Assembly: GCA_032158125.1 (NCBI GenBank)
Contig: JASKOT010000014.1
Span: 248,001-312,000, forward strand
From: Papiliotrema nemorosa
Taxonomy: Eukaryota > Basidiomycota > Tremellomycetes > Tremellales > Rhynchogastremaceae
Reading direction: 5' to 3'
DNA: 64,000 nucleotides
Numbering within the stretch: position 1 is the first letter of the stretch; each line of letters starts with the position of its first letter. Position numbers and translations under genes: made by a program. Shown here piece after piece: positions 56,239 to 64,000 of this stretch. Below the pieces are notes generated by a model. The model saw only the letters and a list, made by a program, of their open reading frames with translations, was not told where the DNA came from and searched no databases.

Positions 56239-57571
56239 ATGGCATCCCAGACCTCCTCGTGCCCATTTGCCAAATTCGCGTTGACCCGTCCACAGCTCGC
56301 TCAACCTCCCCACGCCTCATCTTCCACATCCACCACGACGAGCCAAATGTCATCGGCACCTACCACCCCGGCTCTTCTCACTCCTTCTTTCGAACCCAAC
56401 ACTCCTCTATATGCCGATTCGACCGTCCCTCCCCTCATTGCGCTCTTACAACAATCTCGGTCTGATCCTCGGGATATCTTGACCGAACTGGAAATACCTG
56501 ATATAGACCTCTCGCAAAACATCTCGGCTTTGCTGAAAGTCGGGACTTCCAGAGCGCACGTCGAAGCGGAAAACTCGAAAGGAGCCGCAGCGCTGGTCAA
56601 GGGTGAATTGGAGTTGCAAGAGTATATCAGGTGGTTGGCGGTGCTATGGCGCGTCTATGAGTGGGTCACGTCTGGCTGACACTATGACTCGGGCTTATAA
56701 TAGTGCGCTAGAACTTGGACTGAGCGAACATGCCTCAAACGCTGTTTTGGCACCAACCTACGACCCGTCTGTCCTAGCTCGAGCAGAATCGCTAGCTAGG
56801 GACATTACCTATCTCCTCACCCTACTCCCCGACTCGATCACCTCTAAACCCTCTTCATCCTTCCCAGATGGTCCATTACCGCCTTTCCCTCTGCCGCAAT
56901 TCCTCTCAGAAGTATTCACACATCCTCCACCCGCCCTGATTACCTACCTAGACCATATCAAAGCCCTCTCCTCAAGCGGTACCGCCGCTCCAGGTCTCTT
57001 AGCCCATTCATATGTCAGATATCTGGGTGACCTATCCGGTGGGCAATTTATCGCTGCGCGCATCAAGCGGGCGTACAACTTGAACGGTCCGGACGGATTA
57101 CGGTTCTACCATTTCGACTTGGCAAACAGGCAGGGAGGAGGGGAAGATAGTAAAGCGGATGGAAGGAGGCAAGCTGGTGAAGTGAAGGACTGGTTTAGAA
57201 GGGGGATGGATGAAGGTGTAGGTGAAGATGAAGATCTCAAGGGTTAGTCGTGATCGTAAACCGGAGCTAGCGCTGACCCGACAGTCGACCTGATTCGAGA
57301 GGCCAATCTTGCTTTTGCCCTAAATACATACCTCTTCTCGACCATCCGGCTACCTGCGTCACCCTTCATCCCAGTCACCGAGGACAAGACCGATCATTCC
57401 GAGTCTGCAGAGATCGCTGTGGCTGGAGTCTCGCAGAGCCCAAGAGCTGCTTTGGAGAAGCTCCTTTTGCTCACCACGACCATGATCATAGGGTACGCCG
57501 TGAGCCACTTTGTCTCGCCCTTTGTCAAGGGGTATGTGTCGACCAGATTCCCAGGCAAGTATGAGTTGTAG
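56239..57571 (+). CDS. HMX1: Heme oxygenase, ER-anchored
   Basis: Three exons give about 415 residues. The start MASQTSSCPFAKFALTRPQL contains a Cys-Pro motif of the kind seen in heme-regulatory motifs. The catalytic fold begins KVGTSRAHVEAENSKGAAAL (His is the proximal heme ligand), then ALELGLSEHAS, VLARAESLARDITYLLTLLP, and the signature HSYVRYLGDLSGGQFIAARI (the G-D-L-S-G-G distal helix). The C-terminus has a membrane anchor (LLLLTTTMIIGYAVSHFV) followed by a short basic tail. It converts heme to biliverdin, iron and CO using a reductase. An alternative start at 56079 would add 17 residues (exon 56079-56111 spliced to 56221, frame kept). Confidence 0.9.
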
Positions 57572-57833
57572 CTATCTCTTGTATCTCTTATACATTTATA
57601 GATGTGACGCCATGGTAGTGTCACTGTATGTATCGCACCTCGTAGCATCGTCCATCGCGAGAGGTGAATCGGAGTCGCTCTCAATCTCCGTCGAGGGTTG
57701 CCCAAATTTGCTTCCGTTGGTGGGTTCTTCTCTCGTCACTCTCCTAGCCTATCCGAATTCGCCGTTTGCCTGATCGATCTCACTCACCTCTGCAACATCG
57801 ACACTTTATACATATAGATACATCAGAACAACA

Positions 57834-58474
57834 ATGTCTGACGGTGAAAAGTGAGTCATGGCTGCATTTGTGGGAGATCCGCGGAGATCTGACTGACGTG
57901 CAGGAAATACGTCGTGAGTTGGATTGTAGATCTGTCGTTTGATTTATACTAATCTCAGCTCCAAACTGCCGGATTCGAGTGAGTGTCCCATTCCCAAAGC
58001 TCTTTAGCATCACTGGATGGGAGAAGGGACTGATGAATAGCGCTCGATTCCCCAACACAAATCAGACCAAGCACTGGTACGCCTCTCAAGCGCTTTTCTC
58101 CCTCGTAAACTGACCTCGATTTTCCTTCTCATTACGCTCCTATACTTGTACACATATACAGCTGGGTAAGTGCCCTTGCTCGACTCGGAAATGTAGATGA
58201 TTGACGCGATAGCAAAACTTTGTCGATTACCACAAATGTGTGAATGCCAAGGGAGAAGATTTCGCTCCTTGCCATCAATTCAAGAAAGCCTACCGATCGC
58301 TCTGCCCTAGTGAGTTTACCCCTCTACGCATGAAAATCAGAATAAAGTATGCTGATGACAGACGAATGGGTCAGTCTCAGGCTGATGGAGGTGTGATCAC
58401 GATGCTGATGATAGACCGCTCGATGGGACGAACAGATTGAGAATGGTATTTTCCCAGCTTCGCTCAAGCCATAA
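57834..58474 (+). CDS. COX12: Cytochrome c oxidase subunit 6b (Cox12)
   Basis: Eight exons (57834-57850, 57904-57913, 57959-57978, 58041-58076, 58162-58165, 58213-58309, 58362-58369, 58415-58474) sum to 252 nt, 83 residues. Protein MSDGEKKYVLQTAGFDARFP, NTNQTKHCWQNFVDYHKCVN, AKGEDFAPCHQFKKAYRSLC, PNEWTARWDEQIENGIFPAS, then LKP. The CX9C and CX10C pairs are exactly those of Cox12/COX6B, which are oxidised by Mia40 in the intermembrane space; the WDEQ.ENG.FPA end is also diagnostic. Exon 5 is four bases (CTGG) and exons 2 and 7 are ten and eight. Introns are 45-85 nt; each join has a canonical donor and acceptor. It sits at the dimer interface of complex IV. Confidence 0.95.
58162..58165 (+). 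other. Four-nucleotide microexon of COX12
   Basis: CTGG between a CAG acceptor and a GTAAGT donor. It supplies the last base of Cys and the whole Trp codon in HCWQNFVDYHKC; without it the CX9C spacing and the reading frame are lost. Confidence 0.75.
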
Positions 58475-59184
58475 AATGGTCAACGTCTAAAGATGGGGCA
58501 ACGACCCAAACCATGCATGTCGTGCCAGTGACGTTGGAGTTTCGATCTCATTTAAGACTCTTTGGCAGAGTGTTGCAGCTTCATCGGGGAGTTATGCACG
58601 ATCAATCAATCTTTGGATTGCATGCCTCGCTCAATCTGACAAACGGAGCCATGACAGACAAGAATGTCAGAGTATTTTACGGAATTCTGCATATCAAAAA
58701 AACCCACTTTCATCCATCGCAGTGGGATGACCGTCGTGAAAAGCTCAGAGACCTATTGGATCATTGCGAATGACACTCTATGAAGCTGTACTGCAGCTGT
58801 GGGGAACAGATTGACATACTTCTCGACGAGAAGATGCGATACCCCGGAGATGATCGACATGATCCGATCTACATGATTCCAATGTATCACTTGGCCTGGA
58901 TATGTGACCCTAACAATTCTTCGGATGGCGCAGTATGGGGAGGATTCACCGATGAAGATGTCGGTAAAATGGGTCAAGTGTTCTCGGTTGATAAGCAGCG
59001 TGTCTTCCTCTCGAGTTGTGGAAGGACAATAGATACAGGAATTAAGGGGTCGTGTTAATGTAGCACAGAGAGATAACTTGTATCTCGTACTCGTATAATG
59101 TCCGAAGCACGCCGCTGCATCCCATGCGATCGCAGCAAATAAAGGCTCTAGAACGCAGATCACCATCGCGATCCATGTATGATC
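58475..59184 (+). other. Convergent region COX12 / RGD1 with a candidate interrupted ORF
   Basis: 710 bp. Two plus-strand frames, 58513-58773 (86 codons, MHVVPVTLEFRSHLRLFG...) and 58780-59058 (92 codons, MKLYCSCGEQIDILLDEK...), are in the same frame and separated by only TGA plus two codons. Both look patterned and protein-like (HPSQWDDRREKLRDLLDH, DPIYMIPMYHLAWICDP). No splice pair that removes the TGA and keeps the frame was found. It may be a decayed gene, two small genes, or chance; no family recognised. Confidence 0.3.
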
Positions 59185-62140
59185 CTAGCTTTCGGGCGCC
59201 GGCGCCGTTTCTTCCGCTCCCGCAGCATCTCCATCGTCCTCCACAAAGATCTCTGTGTACTTTTCCAAGATCGTCTCAATCGCCTCGATCATCAGCATCA
59301 TCCCATTCTACCGTAGCCGAATCACTCACCTTGCACTGGAAAGACATGTGTTCCAGGTTCAGACCCCCTTCATGTGGCGGCGCTCCAAGGAGTGTAGGTC
59401 CGAAAACGATCGACAAGTTTGATACGCTCATCTGGTTAACGGAGCCCTTTCTTCTCACCCTACGTCATCAGCCACATGGATATTCTCTTTGCGAGTCTAC
59501 TTACTTGTCCAGGTGAGCCATAAAGTATTTCAAGGTGGCATAGTTCGGATCTGGTAGCTCGTTGACCTGTTCATGTAACCTTATATGCCGGAGGCGATCG
59601 TTTTCATATCCTGACGATCAGTAGCGGAAGAATGGACGTGTGAGCGACTCACGAGCAGCTTCGATGAATTGGTGGTACAGCCCATAGGTCAACAGAGGTT
59701 CTGGTAATTCTCTGAACCACAGTTTGAGAACGCCCGAGACAACATTGATATCTGCCGACCATTCTTCCGACATGATATCGACAGCATCCACATCTAGCCA
59801 ATCAGCCAACAAGTTCATGTGTATGGAAAAGGGCCCACCTCTGTCCAGAGCAGCTTTGAGCGCTTGCACACGTGATGTCGTTCCGGATAAACGATATATA
59901 CCCATCGAATCAATACCTTCCATCAGCTCTATCGGTGTAGACTGGCGAGCGACTGACCGAAAGCCTCGATGGCTTGTGCGCACTTTTCCACCACCTTTGG
60001 CACCTCCAGCCCGTCTCTCGCCAACTGTTCGCCTAGATCTACACCAAACGTAGCACCGGACACCGCGGGGATGCCGGGTGCGACGTACCCATCCGAAGAC
60101 GGTTGTTGAGTTGTGGCTGTGGACCCATTTGTTTGAGTCGATACTAAAGAAGCGGATCCAGTCTGAGAGGAAGCATCCGTCTGGGTCCTCTCCACATGAG
60201 GTGGTAAGCGTGGCAGCTATCATTAGCAATTTGCCCAGGACTGAGGTGGGGAAACCTACGAAGCCCTCTTCGTATGGTCCATCGCGCCTTGGCCCGCGTG
60301 GTGTACCGCGAGCCACCACGTAATTCTGCATGTACGACTTGAAATCGGTCCGATTGTCGATTGCCTCGAAGATCCCCCTCAGACTCGGTCCTTCATCTGG
60401 TGCCCCCATTGGATTGAGCGTCGTGCCATCGCCTACTAATGTCGACTCGTATAAAAATGCAAATCTCGAAAGATGATACTGCGTTCCCATATCCAGCTCG
60501 TCCGCACATTCTTTTAGCAGCTTCTTGTCAGTCCTGGCACATCGGTGTAATACTGTACTGACGCGTAGAATCTTTGGAAGCTGGAAATTGAAGTACTCCT
60601 GGCGTAAAGCTTGACTCTCCAAGACGGCTTTCCTGAAAGTCTCGCTGGCAACGGCCATCCTCGACCGGACATCGTCCTCTTGTCTCGCCATGGATCCCGC
60701 CCCTTTGCCTTTGAACAACAGACCACCTTTAGTCATAGCTTTGCCTAGAGCGCGCTTGCTTCCACCCTGACCGGGCTGAGAACCTGACGTGCCAGTCGAA
60801 GAGACTGAAGTGCTGGATCGCATCCCGCTCTCTTTGAAAGATTCCCCTTCTTTGGCTACTAAGACCCTCTCGAGCTCCTCTGCCGTGGCGTCAAACCTCG
60901 CTTTTGCCTGAGAGTCAGTGTCTGGTCGCGAGAACTTGTTATGGTCCACCTTCTCCATTGCCATCTCACTCTCTTGCAGGATGTTCTGATACCGTATTCC
61001 ATTCTCCTTGTGCTGTTCATGAGTCTCCCCTACTTCTTCACACAGCGGAGAACTCACCAGCTTCCGCAGCTTCTCCCCTTCGCGAGCCAGAGCCAGCAGC
61101 TCGTCGCTCATCTCGTTCAACCTCTGCGAAAACCGTATCCTATTCTCCGCCAATTGATGTTGCAACTTCATACTCTGATGATACGCCTGGACGAACGTGC
61201 TGCGCATCAGTACTGGCCCACTTTCAACATATCACTTACCCAGCTTTACAATCTGCGCGAGCGTAGACGTCGGAAGTGTTCCTGCCTAGTTCTATCAATG
61301 ATCTAGCGTATTTCTCCTCTATATCGGCTCTTGAGCGGAAAAAGACTGCTACTTGCTGTAATATTAGCTGTGTGATCCGTAATGATGGTGTGCGAGAAAG
61401 CTGACCTTGCAGGACGCGATGGATTGCTTTATCCTGTCTCCAAGAAGAGGTAGTCCACACTGCATGTCAGTGCTTGTCACGGTGAAATCTTGCGGATGGT
61501 GAGGCTTTGACAACTCTGCTCCTTCCGTCTTTGCGATGAGCCCGGTCTGCTCTGGGTAGCTCGTGATGCCCTAGAGATGTGTCTCCAGACAAGACCCTTC
61601 GACAGACTGCTTCGCGGTATAGAGGCACCGAGGGAGAATGAAGCAGACACCCCAAAGACTCACGTCCATATCGCAAAGTGCCCTCAGGACGGCTTCATCA
61701 AAGCCGACAGGGACGACATCTTCCTTGCCTCCCATCCCTGATCCTCCACCAGCAGCCGTCTCGCCAGATATTGAAAGGCTTCCCAGACTACCCAACGTAT
61801 CACCCATTCCGGACGACATGCGTTGTTCCAATCCCGGTCTCACCGTTCCTCCCATCCCTCCCGACCCATTTAGATGCAGGTCACTACCTATTGGGGAGCT
61901 CTCGAAAGACTGATGGAAAGCGTTGGAGGAAGATGATGAAGAGGCGTGGACAAGCGGTGGTGGATGATTCGACGTCGAGGCAGAGTTTGAATGGTGACGT
62001 TGGGAAGATGGTGTCGTTGTCGTCTCGTCTGGGATATCGTTGTACCCTCTTGATCTGTATCCTGCATTCTCGTCTTCTTGGCGTGGATGAGGCAGAATGC
62101 CATGAGAAGAAGTATCGTTGTACCTGTCCATCGCGGACAT
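59185..62140 (-). CDS. RGD1: F-BAR / RhoGAP protein, Rgd1-like
   Basis: About ten exons. Start MSAMDRYNDTSSHGILPHPR at 62140. After ~140 Ser/Gly/His-rich residues comes an F-BAR domain (FDEAVLRALCDMDCGLPLLG, RSRADIEEKYARSLIELGR, AYHQSMKLQHQLAENRIRF, KILRVSTVLHRCARTDKKLL). A disordered middle with SSTSVSSTGTSGS follows, then the RhoGAP domain: VPKVVEKCAQAIEAFG, GIYRLSGTTSRVQALKAALD (arginine finger region), GVLKLWFRELPEPLLTYGLY, and MSVSNLSIVFGPTLLGAP. The C-terminal helix ends IETILEKYTEIFVEDDGD. Rgd1 is a GTPase-activating protein for Rho3/Rho4 acting at growth sites. The GAP catalytic Arg lies in the YRLSG motif. The stop at 59185 was set by frame. Confidence 0.88.
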
Positions 62141-62487
62141 GGAGAGGTGTTGACCAGGCAAAGGTGGTGTGTTGACAAGAGGGGAGAGGTGTGAGACGGG
62201 GTCAGTCGAGGTGACGCGCGGGAATCACCGCCACACGCAGAGTGCACAACGGTCAAGAGTCGTTGGCGAGCACTTCTCGCAGCGAGAGGACAAGAAATGA
62301 CTGATGGATGAGTGCTTTGTTGCATGCAAAACTCTGAAGAATGATGATGGAATCATCCGTAGACAGAGCCATGACGAGCCTATGGACTTGCTTTTCTTCT
62401 CGATAATGACACCTGATCCGACTCCCGTTCACCCGCTCATCACTGGTCATGACATATCGTTTCCACCTCCATAGCGATATCAACATC
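62141..62487. other. Intergenic region LC8 / RGD1
   Basis: 347 bp: 3' end of LC8 and promoter of RGD1, both on minus strand. No feature supported. Confidence 0.4.
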
Positions 62488-62963
62488 TACGAGGTCTTCC
62501 ACAGTAGGATAGCCGTAGGACCAAGGTAGAAGTAGATGAAATTTTTCGTTTCTACACATCAGCCTAGACCCCTACCCGGATTGACAACACACCATGAGTC
62601 ACAAAACTCCCAAAGCTATCAATCAGCTCCATCGACCGACCGATTCAAAGAGACAGATACTCACTTTTTCCCGACTACACAATGCCACGTTGTACCCCAG
62701 ATCCTATCTGCTTCCTTTTTCAACCACATGGCCATATCCTTCTCCACATTGTACTTTTCCAAAGCGGTCAAAGAGAGCTCTACGACTTGTTGTTGCATCT
62801 CCTCCGACACTGATTATCAGTTTATTGTCTCTTTGTCAGGCGACATTGCCGAGAGGATTGACGAGTTGCGAGTTGTCTCGAGGGTCTCGGACGTACTGTC
62901 AACGTTCTTGATGATGGCTTTCTGGGGTAGGTCACCCCGAGATGGCGAGTCGAGGCCTGACAT
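62488..62963 (-). CDS. DYN2: Dynein light chain LC8 (DYNLL/Dyn2)
   Basis: Four exons give about 99 residues: [80 protein letters not shown], then KNFIYFYLGPTAILLWKTS. That is LC8 across its full length: the central ALEKYN..EKD.A helix, TWHCVVG(K/R)NFGS.VTHET strand and FYLG end. LC8 is a homodimeric hub that binds TQT-like motifs in dynein intermediate chain, nucleoporins (Nup159 in yeast) and many other partners. It diverges from the hydrolase gene over 407 bp. Confidence 0.96.
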
Positions 62964-63370
62964 GGCGAATGCTGAAGCTGGAAGCTAGAGGCTTTCGAAT
63001 GCAAGATACAAGACTGTTGATAGCCTGATGTTGAGAGCGAGGAACTGTGAGTCAGCTGATGTTCCAATAAATTGGTCCGTCCGAGCGTAAGGTCCACCCT
63101 GCTCGACTTACAGACAACCCTCAAAGCTGCTCAAGTAGGTCGTAGCTAGTGTTATTCTACCCGAATCGGAACACAGCAGCCGTGTGCCCAGGGTCAGAGT
63201 CTGAGCTTGTCGTAGGTGTCGTTGTCGAGTTGAAGATGTTGAGCCCACATCTGACCACACCGAGTGGAGGGGCACCTCGCAGCGGTCTTCGCCGAATGAT
63301 CCCGGGGCCTCCACGACATGCACTTGCTCGTAACACTCTACTACCGCTGAAGGAGCCATGTGTATGCAAC
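62964..63370. promoter_or_regulatory. Divergent promoter region, LC8 / hydrolase
   Basis: 407 bp between opposing starts. No gene seen and no TATA box. Confidence 0.4.
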
Positions 63371-64000
63371 ATGTCCTCCCAAACCATCCCAGAGACTACA
63401 GATTATCCCGCATTATCCCTAGGATACGCAGCATCATCATGCACATCGGTGAACATCGTCGGGCTGGATGTAAAAGTGTACGGGCTTGAAGAGGCGAAAT
63501 CTAGTCTACTCCCATTAGCTGCCATTGTGAGTTATTCAGCTCGCCCACGCCCATAGGCAAGCCACGAGGCAGCCTTACGTTGAGCATATTGGCTTAAATG
63601 TTGTAGATCGCTACCCATGGGCGGTGTAACAACCAAAAACAGATGGCTCATTTTGCCAATGGCATACTGGGTCATTTATCTTCCCTCCCAGATCACTCAT
63701 CTAGAACACGAGATGCCATCATAGTCACAATAGTGAGCCTCGCTCTGATACCTTGAATCAGAGCTGATATTCAGGATCAGCGTAACCACGGGGAGAGGAC
63801 GGTCAACAGGACGGCTAATCTTGCATACGATAAGAACCCGAACCATCTGGTTGATATGGCCTCAACAGTTGGTAAGTTTTAGACCCATGTCATATCTCCC
63901 TAGAACTTTCCTGCTGGTGGGTCCTCTTGGCGTAGGCTTACTCTCAGTTGGGGGCTGTCAAGACGTATCCCTCATAATCGACTTTCTCGAATCTTACCTC
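63371..64000 (+). CDS. Alpha/beta hydrolase, N-terminal part, cut by window edge
   Basis: Start MSSQTIPETTDYPALSLGYA at 63371; introns after PLAAI (about 80 nt), after VTI and after ASTV. The reconstructed N-terminus reads IATHGRCNNQKQMAHFANGI, LGHLSSLPDHSSRTRDAIIV, TIDQRNHGERTVNRTANLAY, KNPNHLVDMASTVVGGCQDV and SLIIDFLESYL. The HGRCNN segment is an oxyanion-hole-type HG motif. DQRNHGERTVN is the conserved strand of fungal AB-hydrolases related to serine aminopeptidases. The nucleophile elbow would come next, outside the window. Substrate cannot be told. Confidence 0.72.

Noticed and set aside
58771..58773. TGA read as selenocysteine or programmed readthrough
   Set aside because: No SECIS-like element or readthrough context (CTAG after the stop) is visible, and dikaryotic fungi lack selenocysteine machinery.

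Overview
The window is nuclear DNA of a basidiomycete fungus, most likely a Tremellomycete (Cryptococcus/Tremella relatives). The reasons are the density of very short spliceosomal introns (mostly 32-60 nt, GTNNGT donors, CTRAY/CTGAC branch sites just before the acceptor), the compact gene order, and proteins that read like Tremellomycete orthologues (Hse1, Prm1, Rpf2, forkhead factor, Csm1/Pcs1). I see no tRNA, rRNA, CRISPR array, transposon or virus-like sequence. The genus cannot be fixed from sequence alone.

Layout, left to right. 1-2.9 kb: a truncated DUF2828 gene diverges from an AT-hook protein gene. 3-5.6 kb: a tandem pair of small secreted, cysteine-rich, probably Kex2-processed paralogues that I cannot assign to a known family. 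6.4-10.3 kb: HSE1 (ESCRT-0) and a membrane-protein candidate. 10.9-14.0 kb: ARPC1, a tiny basic protein and an EMI1-type twin-cysteine protein. 14.2-19.4 kb: NUP188. 19.5-24.9 kb: a DUF1365 protein, ribosomal protein eS10, RPF2 and ATG8. 25.7-34.5 kb: GUP1, a CUE-CCCH-SMR protein, TAF10 and an intronless protein of unknown function. 34.5-38.3 kb is the only large gene-poor stretch and ends in a long ATG-free leader for a forkhead transcription factor. 41-51.6 kb: sterol acyltransferase (ARE), NCE101, mitoribosomal mS41, FAF1, a TATA-driven small ORF, CSM1/PCS1, RAD10 and PRE7. 52-64 kb: PRM1, heme oxygenase, COX12, an RGD1-like F-BAR/RhoGAP, dynein light chain LC8 and a truncated alpha/beta hydrolase.

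These are mostly single-copy housekeeping genes. They alternate strand so regularly that about ten divergent pairs share one intergenic region each, several under 270 bp. No metabolic cluster or mobile island is present. Functional links are by process only: ribosome synthesis (eS10, RPF2, FAF1, mS41), endomembrane and degradation (HSE1, ATG8, PRE7), lipid and membrane (GUP1, ARE, PRM1), and chromosome or DNA work (TAF10, CSM1, RAD10, forkhead).

The most unusual features are: the secreted paralogue pair; COX12 built from eight exons, including ones of 10, 4 and 8 nt; an 11-nt exon in ATG8; two GC-AG introns (HSE1, RPF2); an over-long RPF2 intron holding a strong hairpin; and the isolated forkhead gene. 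Exon joins were worked out by hand from splice signals and frame. Coordinates given for multi-exon genes are the full start-to-stop span.
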